Assembly (NCBI GenBank): GCA_905181725.1
Contig: CAJIYX010000108.1
Coordinates: 1-36,126 of the forward strand
Origin: Alphaproteobacteria bacterium UBA830
GTDB taxonomy: Bacteria; Pseudomonadota; Alphaproteobacteria; MPNO01; UBA830
Direction of reading: 5' to 3'
Length of the DNA stretch: 36,126 bases
Part shown: one piece after another, positions 1 to 6,543 of the stretch
Position numbering within the stretch: the stretch's first letter is position 1
Layout: every line of letters begins with the position of its first letter
Program-made: the position numbers and the translations under genes
Notes under the pieces: generated by a model
Database searches by the model: none
What the model was told of the DNA's origin: nothing
What the model saw: the letters and a program-made list of their open reading frames with translations, nothing else

Positions 1-142
1 GCAGGCCATTTTAAAACAAAGAGAAAGGATTAAACGGAAAACGATGGAATCCCGGCGCTTGCAATACCGCAAATACGCCGCTTAATATCTTGAACCAGAT
101 GAGCCAGATCCTCCTTTAGATCAGGCCCTTGAGTGTTCCAAT

Positions 143-286
143 TTATATGACGACGGACACGAACTCCACGATGGCACGTCTCATGAGATCTGATTCATTG
201 ATTCGATATCGGTCACAGATGCTGGTCATGTCTTCCTTGAGGGTCAGCGGCATCCTCAGGCAAGTCTGATATGGATGTTTGATCAT
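143..286 (-). CDS. Small ribbon-helix-helix (CopG-like) protein, possibly shortened by a frameshift
   Basis: This is a 47-residue reading frame. Its middle part (LRMPLTLKEDM, then INESDLMRRAIVEF) has the layout of a ribbon-helix-helix DNA-binding unit: a short basic strand, a helix, a turn with Asn-Glu-Ser, and a second helix. The ATG at 286 overlaps the TGA at 285-283 of the lipoprotein pseudogene frame, and an AAGGA ribosome-binding site lies 5-10 bases upstream. After the stop at 143-145 another frame stays open down to a stop at 30-32 and reads plausibly as a helical tail (DLKEDLAHLVQDIKRRI). The original protein was therefore perhaps about 80 residues and lost its tail by an indel near 155-165. 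No operator or partner toxin is visible. The family call comes from pattern only; a chance open frame cannot be excluded. Confidence 0.45.
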   Translation of the reverse strand: MIKHPYQTCLRMPLTLKEDMTSICDRYRINESDLMRRAIVEFVSVVI

Positions 287-804
287 AGGCAGTTCCTTTC
301 GTCATTCTGGATTCTGGTAATCACTCGATTCACCGTATGCGCCCGGTACCAGTGCACGAACGTTGTAAAGCAGGCGGGTTGCCACAAAAGTATCGGTTTC
401 CATTCCTGCAACGTGATGAGCAAGGCGCGTGCTGCGCCGGCATCGACGATCGTCTTGCGGGCCTCAGCCAGACTTTGTTGAGGTGAAATTACGACTTCCC
501 GGACCGATATATTACGCGCCTTCAGTCCGTTCGCGATCGCGGTCGTCATGTCGGTCGCCAGCGGCCGCCCGGACACAGTGACGACATCAAAGGGATTACC
601 CCAGCCGCCGCGTGTCAGGCCGACGAAATTCGGCGTTTTATTGCCATCAACGATATAACTGCGCTGGTCGTGTACTGCGACGGCAACCGATTTGTTGGTC
701 TGAACGTCCTAGTCTGCTTCCGGATATGAGTAGTCGTGTTTGACGCCGATTGCGCAGCCGCTTGCCAGGATGCCCAGCATGAGTGTTGTAACGATTGTGC
801 GCAT
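283..804 (-). pseudogene. Decayed lipoprotein gene (amber stop plus frameshift)
   Basis: The ATG at 804 has an AGAGGA ribosome-binding site and starts a clear lipoprotein signal: MRTIVTTLMLGILASGC, with lipobox LASGC and lipidated Cys17. Codon 32 is TAG (711-709). Translation in the same frame then continues sensibly (SVAVAVHDQRSYIVDG, then GNPFDVVTVSGRPL and TTAIANGL), as in small YajG-like lipoproteins of proteobacteria. Near 397-399 the frame breaks. Adding one A to the AAA run would restore an EWKTDTFVATRLLYNVRAL-type strand, while the present frame runs into a Trp/His-rich nonsense tail. Two independent lesions point to a pseudogene rather than one base-calling error. The downstream 97-residue open frame is the remnant and probably not a gene in its own right. 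The intact family has no role I can state. Confidence 0.7.
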
Positions 805-900
805 TTGATCCTCTTGTAAAAGTTTAGTCAGAAAGGCGCTGCTGTAACCGACCTCGAGCAGAAATTCAGATTTCAAAGCGAGTATTTATGGGAAATTGAT

Positions 901-914
901 CCACAAAGTTGTGG
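901..914. repeat. Short inverted repeat, operator-like
   Basis: The arms CCACAA and TTGTGG are exact reverse complements around a 2-base centre (AG). The spacing suits a dimeric DNA-binding protein better than an RNA terminator, because no T run follows. It lies between the divergent lipoprotein pseudogene and the GcrA-like gene. The ribbon-helix-helix protein at 143-286 would be one candidate ligand, but that is a guess. Confidence 0.3.
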
Positions 915-1052
915 GCCGCCGGACCAACAGACGGGGAGCGTTGGCAGAAGCTCGGTCCTGCAGAGTGAGGCGGAGACCGAATGGAACAGGACGGGGCGGA
1001 TGATATTTGCATCAGGGTTAAGTGATTATGTCTCAAATCTAAAATAAAAATA

Positions 1053-1230
1053 GAATCAATGGACTTTCACCCGCCTATAATAAAATGGTTGAAAAAACGA
1101 ATCGATTATGTTAAATTTGGGTGGTTAGGCGGTCTCCAAGTGAAGAGATCGTCATATTTAGCTTGAAACTTTCGCTGCGGCGCACTATATGATTGTGCAT
1201 CGCAGCATTTTGTTGAATCGGGTAAGAATC
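1053..1230. promoter_or_regulatory. Cluster of four GANTC (CcrM methylation) sites
   Basis: GAATC occurs at 1053-1057, 1099-1103, 1215-1219 and 1226-1230; the last one abuts the ATG at 1231. GANTC is expected about once per 256 bases in random sequence, so four in about 180 bp is a local excess. In alphaproteobacteria this is the target of the CcrM methylase, and GcrA activates promoters carrying methylated GANTC. Its position directly upstream of a GcrA-like gene suggests cell-cycle control; that is inference. Confidence 0.45.
1089..1117 (+). promoter_or_regulatory. Possible sigma-70 promoter of the GcrA-like gene
   Basis: TTGAAA at 1089-1094 is followed after 17 bases by TAAATT at 1112-1117. 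A GANTC site (1099-1103) lies between the two boxes. The match is fair rather than strong, and the AT-rich background makes chance hits likely. Confidence 0.3.
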
Positions 1231-1440
1231 ATGACCACTCCTAAGCAGAAAGTCCTTAACATCACGCGTCTGTTCAACCATGGACCGTCGCCGTTCCGCA
1301 CCTGCCAGTGGCCCCATGGTGAGCCGGCAACCAAGGAATTCCACTTCTGCGGCGACAAGACGCTCGAAGGTTATTCCTATTGCACGAAACACGTCGAGAT
1401 GGCCTATCGTGAGCCGGAGCCGCGCCGCAAGGTTGCGTAA
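1231..1440 (+). CDS. GcrA-like zinc-domain protein lacking the helix-turn-helix
   Basis: This is a 69-residue protein whose centre (CQWPHGEP, then FHFCG and YCTKH) closely follows the C-terminal region of GcrA, the alphaproteobacterial cell-cycle regulator that binds sigma-70. Likely zinc ligands are Cys25, Cys40, Cys51 and His54. GcrA normally carries an N-terminal helix-turn-helix of about 45 residues that reads DNA; here only about 20 basic residues precede the first Cys, so that domain is absent. The ATG at 1231 was chosen over the in-frame ATG at 1189 because the extra 14 residues look like translated leader and the four upstream GANTC sites stay outside the gene. The ribosome-binding site is weak (GGTAAG). 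A terminator follows at 1515-1545. It may bind the polymerase without touching DNA, or be a diverged stand-alone zinc protein. Confidence 0.7.
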   Translation: MTTPKQKVLNITRLFNHGPSPFRTCQWPHGEPATKEFHFCGDKTLEGYSYCTKHVEMAYREPEPRRKVA

Positions 1441-1514
1441 GCTTCCGACGATTGAACCGGCACGCCGCGTGAAATTGTGCGCGATTGACGGTGACCAGAA
1501 CGATTACGATTGAT

Positions 1515-1545
1515 AAGCTGCCTCCTTGCCGGAGGCGGCTTTTCT
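1515..1545 (+). terminator. Rho-independent terminator after the GcrA-like gene
   Basis: The stem GCCTCC / GGAGGC (1520-1525 with 1531-1536) encloses the loop TTGCC and extends outward through CTG/CGG-type and A-T pairs to about 1515-1541. The T-rich tract TTTTCTTT follows. It separates the GcrA-like gene from the next operon. Confidence 0.8.
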
Positions 1546-1548
1546 TTA

Positions 1549-1588
1549 TGAGAGGCCCATGATTGTTGTGAGAGGCCAATGATTGTTC
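1549..1588 (+). repeat. 20-bp tandem duplication of a ribosome-binding site and start codon
   Basis: Two adjacent 20-base units, 1549-1568 and 1569-1588, differ at only two positions. Each holds GAGAGGCC followed by ATGATTGTT, so both the ribosome-binding site and the start codon of the DUF3891 gene are duplicated. Because 20 is not a multiple of 3, the first start is out of frame with the gene. Confidence 0.8.
1559..1582 (+). other. Seven-codon leader reading frame overlapping the DUF3891 start
   Basis: The first copy of the duplicated start gives the micro-frame MIVVRGQ, which ends in a TGA at 1580-1582. That stop overlaps the real ATG at 1579-1581 as ATGA. Such an arrangement could couple or dampen translation of the main gene. 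Nothing shows that the peptide has a function; it may be only a by-product of the duplication. Confidence 0.4.
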
Positions 1589-2379
1589 AGACCGCGCCCG
1601 AGGGTGCACCCCGTTTCGTTATCCGCATGGCGGAACACACAGCGCTTTCGGATCAGCTTGCCGAAGCGTTTGGCAATGACGATTTTGAAGCGGTGACCGA
1701 TCCCGCGACGCGTTTCATCATCGCCAATCACGATGCCGGCTGGGCTGATCTCGATAATGCGTTCCGGATCGATCCGGCGACAGGCTATCCCTACAATCTG
1801 ACCGAGACTCCGTTTGAGCTGATCATGGGGACGAGCAGGGGCTCTCCCGATGTGAACGAGGCGCATGATGCATTTTCGGGCCTGCTGTCGAGCATGCATT
1901 CGTGGGGGCTGTATAACGGCCGCTGCGGGTTGTCGGACATCGTTCTGCTCGACAAGGTCGCCGAACAGAATATGCCGGCGGGCGAAACGATGCTGGCGCA
2001 TGAGGAAGCGCGCCAATACCGGCTGAAGGAAACGCTGCGGACCGCACCCGAGACGCGGGACAAGGTCTCCGACGACCGGTTGATGCAGGCCTATAAGCAG
2101 CTTCAGTTCTTCGGCACGCTGGCGCTGTATTTCAATCGCGTCCATGAAGGTGCGCGGGACGAGTCTGTCTTCCCGCATGTGCCCAAATCCGCGACGGCCG
2201 ATGAGGATGTCACCGTGACACCGGTGGCCGAGCGCCAATACCGCGTATCGCCCTGGCCGTTTGCTGGCGAACGTTTCACTGTTGCCTTCGAAGGGCGCTA
2301 CATGCAACCGGCGGCGGGTGCCGCAGATCCCGTTGGTCTGCCGGTGACGACCCAGTCTGTTACGCTGATCGCGGGCTGA
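1579..2379 (+). CDS. DUF3891 family protein
   Basis: This is a 266-residue soluble protein of the DUF3891 family, whose function is unknown. Family marks visible here are the opening MIVQTAPEGAPRFVI, the ALSDQLAEAFG helix, the IIANHDAGWADLD segment with a His-Asp pair that could hold a metal, DPATGYPYNL, and the LLSSMHSWGLYNGR segment. Length fits the family. No signal peptide or membrane segment is seen. The second copy of the duplicated start region supplies the ATG; a first, out-of-frame copy lies 20 bases upstream. It is the first gene of an operon with a small membrane protein, IPP isomerase and a Nudix protein, with a 75-bp gap to the next gene. Family assignment is fairly firm; function is not known. 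Confidence 0.8.
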   Translation: MIVQTAPEGAPRFVIRMAEHTALSDQLAEAFGNDDFEAVTDPATRFIIANHDAGWADLDNAFRIDPATGYPYNLTETPFELIMGTSRGSPDVNEAHDAFSGLLSSMHSWGLYNGRCGLSDIVLLDKVAEQNMPAGETMLAHEEARQYRLKETLRTAPETRDKVSDDRLMQAYKQLQFFGTLALYFNRVHEGARDESVFPHVPKSATADEDVTVTPVAERQYRVSPWPFAGERFTVAFEGRYMQPAAGAADPVGLPVTTQSVTLIAG

Positions 2380-2454
2380 ATTTCCCATCTAGCCAACGGG
2401 CTGCTTTGCCCGCGCCCTGTGCGCGCGCTATTCTCATACAAACGGAGGTTCCGC

Positions 2455-2664
2455 GTGTTCGCGAAAATCATTGGCACTGTCACGGCCATCATCATTTTTC
2501 TACTGTATTTCAAATGGCGCAGCGCTGACCCGGTGCTGGAAACCATGATCGGTATTCTGTTGTCGCTGTTGGCCGGTTTCTGGGCGTGGTGGGCGACCGA
2601 ACGTCGCCAGCGGCGCATGCAGGACGAACGTTCGGTCACCAAGGATGGAGATCCCCGTCCGTGA
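2455..2664 (+). CDS. Small membrane protein with two predicted helices
   Basis: This 69-residue protein has two hydrophobic segments, roughly residues 4-18 (IIGTVTAIIIFLLYF) and 30-46 (MIGILLSLLAGFWAWW). A basic, charged tail with ERRQRRMQDER follows and probably faces the cytoplasm. The GTG at 2455 is preferred because GGAGG lies 5-9 bases ahead; an earlier in-frame GTG at 2419 has no such site. Its stop overlaps the GTG of the isomerase gene (GTGA), so the two are probably translationally coupled. I do not recognise a family. It could help place the downstream isoprenoid enzymes at the membrane, but that rests on position alone. Confidence 0.65.
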   Translation: MFAKIIGTVTAIIIFLLYFKWRSADPVLETMIGILLSLLAGFWAWWATERRQRRMQDERSVTKDGDPRP

Positions 2665-3701
2665 GTGACATCGAAGGCCGGAAACGCGAACACATAGATG
2701 CCGTTCTGAACAAAGATGTCTCGTCCAAGGGGCTGACCGCGGGATTCGAAGACTACCGGTTCGATCATCTCGCATTGCCCGAGATCGACTTCGATGCCGT
2801 CAACACCAAGACCATGCTTTTTGGCAAAAACCTCGCAGCGCCGTTGCTGCTGTCCAGCATGACCGGTGGCACTGACATCGCGCGACACATCAACCTGAGC
2901 CTGGCGGAAGCGGCGCAATCGCTTGGCATTGCGATGGGGGTTGGCTCCCAGCGCACCGGCATCGAAAAGCCGGGTTTTGCCGACACGTTCCGGGTGCGCT
3001 CGGTCGCGCCGGATATTCTGCTCTTCGCCAATCTCGGCGCGGTCCAGCTGAATTATGGGTATTCCGCGGATCAGGCCCAGCAGGCGGTCGACATGATCGG
3101 CGCCGATGCGCTGTTCCTGCACCTGAACCCGCTCCAGGAAGCGGTGCAGACTGGCGGTGACCGTAACTGGACGGGGCTCTATGACAGGATTGCAACCGTG
3201 GTTGCCGCGCTTGATGTACCGGTCGTCGTAAAGGAAGTAGGCAACGGCATTTCCGCCAGTGTCGCAAGGCGTCTGGTTGATATCGGCGTGGCCGGTATCG
3301 ACGTTGCTGGCGCCGGAGGGACGAGCTGGAGCGAGGTCGAAGCCTATCGGCAGGAAGAGCCGACAATGCGCCGGGTGGCGCACGCCTTTGCCGGTTGGGG
3401 TATTCCTACAGTGGAGTCCCTGAATGCCGTCGTGGCGGAAGCGCCGGATGTGCCGGTATTCGCGTCCGGTGGAATCCGGTCGGGAATCGATGCGGCGAAA
3501 GCGATCCGTCTGGGGGCATCGCTGGTTGGCATGGCCGCCCCGACGCTGGGCTCCGCATTGGAGACGTCGAGGGCGGTTCACGACACCATGACGGCGACGA
3601 TACAGGAATTGCGCATCGCGATGTTTTGTACAGGGAGCCAGGATCTCGATGCATTGAGATCCGCGGGACTACGCCATGTACCCACAGGGGTAACGCTATG
3701 A
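2661..3701 (+). CDS. fni: Isopentenyl-diphosphate delta-isomerase, type 2 (FMN)
   Basis: The enzyme interconverts isopentenyl and dimethylallyl diphosphate with reduced FMN and Mg2+ in the cytoplasm, feeding ubiquinone, hopanoid, carotenoid and cell-wall lipid carriers. The 346-residue TIM-barrel shows the family marks in order: RKREHI near the N-terminus, [65 protein letters not shown] and [11 protein letters not shown]. The GTG at 2661 gives the usual N-terminus ([12 protein letters not shown]); an upstream in-frame start would add 25 unrelated residues. It overlaps the small membrane gene by 4 bases and the Nudix gene by 4 bases (ATGA). Type 2 isomerase is the expected form in many alphaproteobacteria that use the MEP pathway. 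Confidence 0.95.
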   Translation: MSDIEGRKREHIDAVLNKDVSSKGLTAGFEDYRFDHLALPEIDFDAVNTKTMLFGKNLAAPLLLSSMTGGTDIARHINLSLAEAAQSLGIAMGVGSQRTGIEKPGFADTFRVRSVAPDILLFANLGAVQLNYGYSADQAQQAVDMIGADALFLHLNPLQEAVQTGGDRNWTGLYDRIATVVAALDVPVVVKEVGNGISASVARRLVDIGVAGIDVAGAGGTSWSEVEAYRQEEPTMRRVAHAFAGWGIPTVESLNAVVAEAPDVPVFASGGIRSGIDAAKAIRLGASLVGMAAPTLGSALETSRAVHDTMTATIQELRIAMFCTGSQDLDALRSAGLRHVPTGVTL

Positions 3702-4432
3702 ACGGCGGATCCGCGAGCGGTAAGAAATCCGCGCTGCCACCGCAGCCGGAACGCGACGCCGGCGCCAAGGCGGTCCGCGCCTGGGATGCATCGACGATCA
3801 TAATCTGGCGGAAGCAGGGCCGGCGGATCGAAGTGCTGATGGGTGAACGTCACCGGGCGCATAAATTCCTGCCGCATCGGTATGTCTTTCCAGGTGGACG
3901 GGTCGATCCGTCGGACGGACGGGTGCGCGCCGGCAGCGAGATGGAACCGGCTGTCGCCGCACAGCTTTCCCGCACATCGCGGAACGGCCGGGCGCGGTCG
4001 ATCGCCATTGCCGCGATCCGCGAGACGTTCGAGGAAACCGGGTTGATCATCGGCGCGAATGATCCGCTGCCGCACCGGCCGCCGCCGCAGGGATGGGAGG
4101 CATTTTTCGGCCAAGGCTATGCGCCGGCGCTTGATCGCCTGGATTATATTGCCCGCGCGATAACGCCCGTGTTTCGGCCCATGAGGTTCGATGCACGGTT
4201 TTTTATGGTCGAAGCTGGAGAGGTCGTCGGTGATCTGCGGGGATCGGGCGAGCTGGAAAACCTGGACTGGATCCCGATCAAGGACACGCGGGATTTTGAA
4301 CTGGCCCTGGTCACCCGGAACGTCTTGTCATATGCCGAAAGCCTGATCCTGGAACCGCCGCGTCAATCTGCGAGCCGGAAAATTCCCTACTTCAAGCATT
4401 TCCGGGGCGGACATCAGAAGATCCTGCAGTAG
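3698..4432 (+). CDS. Nudix hydrolase with an inserted Nudix box (NUDT19-like)
   Basis: This 244-residue Nudix protein has the substrate-side strand FPGGRVDPSDGR at about residues 66-77. The catalytic helix with RETFEETG, the REXXEEXG part of the Nudix box, comes only some 40 residues later. This split box, with a long loop between GG and RE, is typical of the NUDT19/RP2-like branch, where acyl-CoA or related diphosphates have been reported as substrates. The metal-binding glutamates of REXXEE are all present. The first 25 residues are low-complexity and charged. The ATG at 3698 overlaps the isomerase stop, so it is translated from the same message. The real substrate is unknown; pairing with the isomerase could mean clean-up of an isoprenoid or nucleotide diphosphate, but that is a guess. 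Confidence 0.85.
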   Translation: MNGGSASGKKSALPPQPERDAGAKAVRAWDASTIIIWRKQGRRIEVLMGERHRAHKFLPHRYVFPGGRVDPSDGRVRAGSEMEPAVAAQLSRTSRNGRARSIAIAAIRETFEETGLIIGANDPLPHRPPPQGWEAFFGQGYAPALDRLDYIARAITPVFRPMRFDARFFMVEAGEVVGDLRGSGELENLDWIPIKDTRDFELALVTRNVLSYAESLILEPPRQSASRKIPYFKHFRGGHQKILQ

Positions 4433-4495
4433 GGGCAGGCTTCGAAAACAGAGGGCAGGAGGCCGTGGCGTCGACCGGGTAGCGGGCACCGCAGC

Positions 4496-5260
4496 CTACA
4501 TATTCATGATATCGGGGCGCAGCAATGCGAGGCGCCGCATCAGGTAGGCCCAGCCACGTCCGAATGCCCTGTCGTTAAACAAAAAATCTTTGGTCCGCTG
4601 GCTGCCATCGGTGGATGGTGGTGAGAGCGTGCCTGTCGCTTTCGCCATCAGCATCATCTCGGCCTCCTTTTCCATCGTGTCGGCAAGGATAACCGCCGCT
4701 GGTATGGATGTTGCCGCGGTCAGCAACCCGTGGTTTTTCAGCACCATGCAGGATTTCTCTTCCAGCGTGCGGGCCATGGCGGCGCCGGGACCCTTGCCGA
4801 GGGCGACACCGTCGTCTTCATCGAACAGAACACATTCATTGTGCAGCCGCGCGCCACCCTGGGAGATCACTTCGATATTCTCGCCCAAGGCGCTTAGCGC
4901 GGTGACGTGCTTTGCGTGGGTATGGAGAATGCAGGTGACGTCGGGCCGCGCCGTGTATATCTGCGTATGGATATGCAGTGTCGGATTGACGTCGATATTT
5001 TCACCCGACAGGACGTTAAGTTCGAAATCCGCTTCATGGATCAGATCCGGCGTTACCTCGCCAAACCCGAAATTGTGGACATGGAAAAAGAACGTCTCGG
5101 CACCGGGCAGGCGCGCGGTGAGATGACTGCCCATACCGCTTGGCTGACCCAGCATGTCCACCATATGAAACGCGAATAAAAGCTGCTGGCGGAGTGTCGC
5201 GACCGCGTCGTCAGGGTCGACTTTGCGGATATCGGGCATGCGGATGATCTGGCCGGTCAT
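4496..5260 (-). CDS. Class II aldolase/adducin family protein
   Basis: This is a 254-residue protein of the zinc-dependent class II aldolase/adducin fold, which includes L-fuculose-1-phosphate aldolase and L-ribulose-5-phosphate 4-epimerase. Visible marks are GMGSHLTARLPG (the phosphate-loop region, normally near GNxS), the metal motif HTHAKH preceded by PDVTCIL, and MVLKNHGLLTAA, which carries the third metal histidine. The N-terminus fits the longer alphaproteobacterial members that act on non-phosphorylated or unknown substrates. It stands alone between convergent Nudix and DUF2794 genes, so context does not tell the substrate. No signal peptide is seen. It could be an aldolase, epimerase or decarboxylase. 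Confidence 0.85.
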   Translation of the reverse strand: MTGQIIRMPDIRKVDPDDAVATLRQQLLFAFHMVDMLGQPSGMGSHLTARLPGAETFFFHVHNFGFGEVTPDLIHEADFELNVLSGENIDVNPTLHIHTQIYTARPDVTCILHTHAKHVTALSALGENIEVISQGGARLHNECVLFDEDDGVALGKGPGAAMARTLEEKSCMVLKNHGLLTAATSIPAAVILADTMEKEAEMMLMAKATGTLSPPSTDGSQRTKDFLFNDRAFGRGWAYLMRRLALLRPDIMNM

Positions 5261-5296
5261 GATGATTCTCCTGTCTGGCAGTTTATTGTTCGAAGT

Positions 5297-5758
5297 CTAT
5301 TTCTTGACGAGCTTGAGCTTGCGGTTGAGCACAGTGACCGCCTCTTTGAGGGAATCGCTACGCTTGAGCCGCTCACGTCCGTGAAACACGACAAACTCGG
5401 TCTTGCCGCCGCTGGTCTGATGTTTGACGACGGTAAAAGCGGGTTGCCTACTGCTGTTTCGATAGATCAGGAAGGCCGACATCGTGGGATCGTGGCTGAT
5501 TGCATAATCCTTCCACTCTCCGCTCATCACCCGGCGGCTGTACACGGTCAGAAGCTGGTCGAGTTCCTGCTTGTTGAAGCAAATATCCGGCCTAAATCGC
5601 CGATTGGCGTGCTTGTAGTCCGAAAGGCTGACAACAGTGACCATCGGCGTGAGTGAAACCCCTGTTTCTGACGAATTTATGCGCCTAATTATCCCCATTT
5701 CGCGCGGTTCGTCCAGTCGTATGGGATAATCTCCCGGTCCCGCAAGCCGAGTTGCCAT
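5297..5758 (-). CDS. DUF2794 domain protein
   Basis: This frame of up to 153 residues contains the DUF2794 core: ICFNKQELDQLLTVYSRRVMSGEWKDYAI, then AFLIYRNSSRQPAFTVVK and a basic end. The family is small, nearly confined to alphaproteobacteria and of unknown function. The start is uncertain. The core pattern normally begins shortly after a VVSLSDY-like segment, so the inner ATG at 5644 is a good alternative to the ATG at 5758, and neither has a strong ribosome-binding site. It is divergent from the YfgM-like gene, with a short AT-rich gap that probably holds both promoters. Confidence 0.75.
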   Translation of the reverse strand: MATRLAGPGDYPIRLDEPREMGIIRRINSSETGVSLTPMVTVVSLSDYKHANRRFRPDICFNKQELDQLLTVYSRRVMSGEWKDYAISHDPTMSAFLIYRNSSRQPAFTVVKHQTSGGKTEFVVFHGRERLKRSDSLKEAVTVLNRKLKLVKK

Positions 5759-5875
5759 TCATTTGGCGCAGAAGCCTCTAAATTATTAATACAAAAGCGA
5801 AAATGGTTGTTTGCTACCGTTCCGCCGCCCCGTTATCTTACAGGCCATTTTCCGGAAATGTTACGGAGCAGCCCC

Positions 5876-6529
5876 GTGGGCGATATCTTTCGTGAAGTCG
5901 ATGAAGAGTTAAAGCAGGAACGCTACGAAAAACTGTGGCGTAACTATGGCAAGTACTTAATTGCCGGCGCCGTGGTGGTCGTGGCAGCTGTCGCAGGCTG
6001 GAAAGCCTGGGAAAGTTATCGGACAGACCAGCGCCATGCCGAGGGCAAACAGTTTGCCACCGCCGCTGCGCTGATGCAGGCCGGCAAGGCGGGGGATGCG
6101 TCCACCGCGTTCTCGGCGCTCGCCGCCGATGCCGGATCGGGCTATGGCATTCTTGCCCGGTTCTATCAGGCATCCATCGTCGCCAAGAGCGGCGATGCCG
6201 CTGGCGCGATTGGCATTTATGACGCGATTGCAGATGACGGCTCGGCGCCGAATTCCATGCGTGAACTTGCTGTTGTCCTGGGCGCGCTTCAGGCGCTTCG
6301 CGTCACGTCGATTAATGCGGCGACGATAGAGGCAAAAATTCAGCCCATGAGCGGCGCCGGCAAGGCGTACCGGCATATTGCGCTGGAGATCCTCGCGCTG
6401 ACGGCGCAGCGTGCCGGTGATATGGAAAAGGCGCAGGCGAATTATCGGGTGATTTTCGATGATGCAGCATCTCCGCCGGGTATCCGCGCCCGGGCCTCCC
6501 AGATGCTCAATATCCTCGGCGCGTCCTGA
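5876..6529 (+). CDS. YfgM-like membrane-anchored TPR protein
   Basis: This 217-residue protein opens with GDIFREVDEELKQERYEKLWRNYGKY, then a single transmembrane segment (about residues 31-46, YLIAGAVVVVAAVAGW), then an alanine-rich periplasmic helical part with tetratricopeptide-like repeats. This is the layout of the DUF2133/TPR_21 family and of E. coli YfgM, an ancillary subunit near the SecYEG translocon that hands secreted proteins to periplasmic chaperones. The GTG at 5876 has CGGAG seven bases ahead and gives the usual N-terminus; an earlier ATG at 5807 would add 23 unrelated residues. It is followed by bamB and der, the same order as yfgM-bamB-der in E. coli, which supports the call. 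Confidence 0.85.
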   Translation: MGDIFREVDEELKQERYEKLWRNYGKYLIAGAVVVVAAVAGWKAWESYRTDQRHAEGKQFATAAALMQAGKAGDASTAFSALAADAGSGYGILARFYQASIVAKSGDAAGAIGIYDAIADDGSAPNSMRELAVVLGALQALRVTSINAATIEAKIQPMSGAGKAYRHIALEILALTAQRAGDMEKAQANYRVIFDDAASPPGIRARASQMLNILGAS

Positions 6530-6543
6530 CCGGGAGGCGAGCT

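Larger units (their letters stand above)
805..1230. other. 426-bp AT-rich intergenic region
   Basis: No convincing coding frame is present. The stretch holds the start region of the lipoprotein pseudogene, a 6-bp inverted repeat at 901-914, an AT-rich run from 1021 to 1120 with a plausible plus-strand promoter, and four GANTC sites between 1053 and 1230. Base composition is much richer in AT than in the genes to its right. Confidence 0.6.

Noticed and set aside
283-576. 97-codon minus-strand frame as an independent gene
   Set aside because: It is the downstream remnant of a lipoprotein gene interrupted by an amber codon, with no ribosome-binding site of its own.
2298-3581. Minus-strand open frame of 427 codons antisense to the isomerase gene
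   Set aside because: It is rich in Arg, His and Pro with no recognisable domain, and it lies wholly antisense to DUF3891, the small membrane gene and fni, whose motifs are clear.
5807-5875. N-terminal extension of the YfgM-like protein from ATG 5807
   Set aside because: The extra 23 residues are unlike the family, and GTG 5876 has a good ribosome-binding site and gives the typical start.
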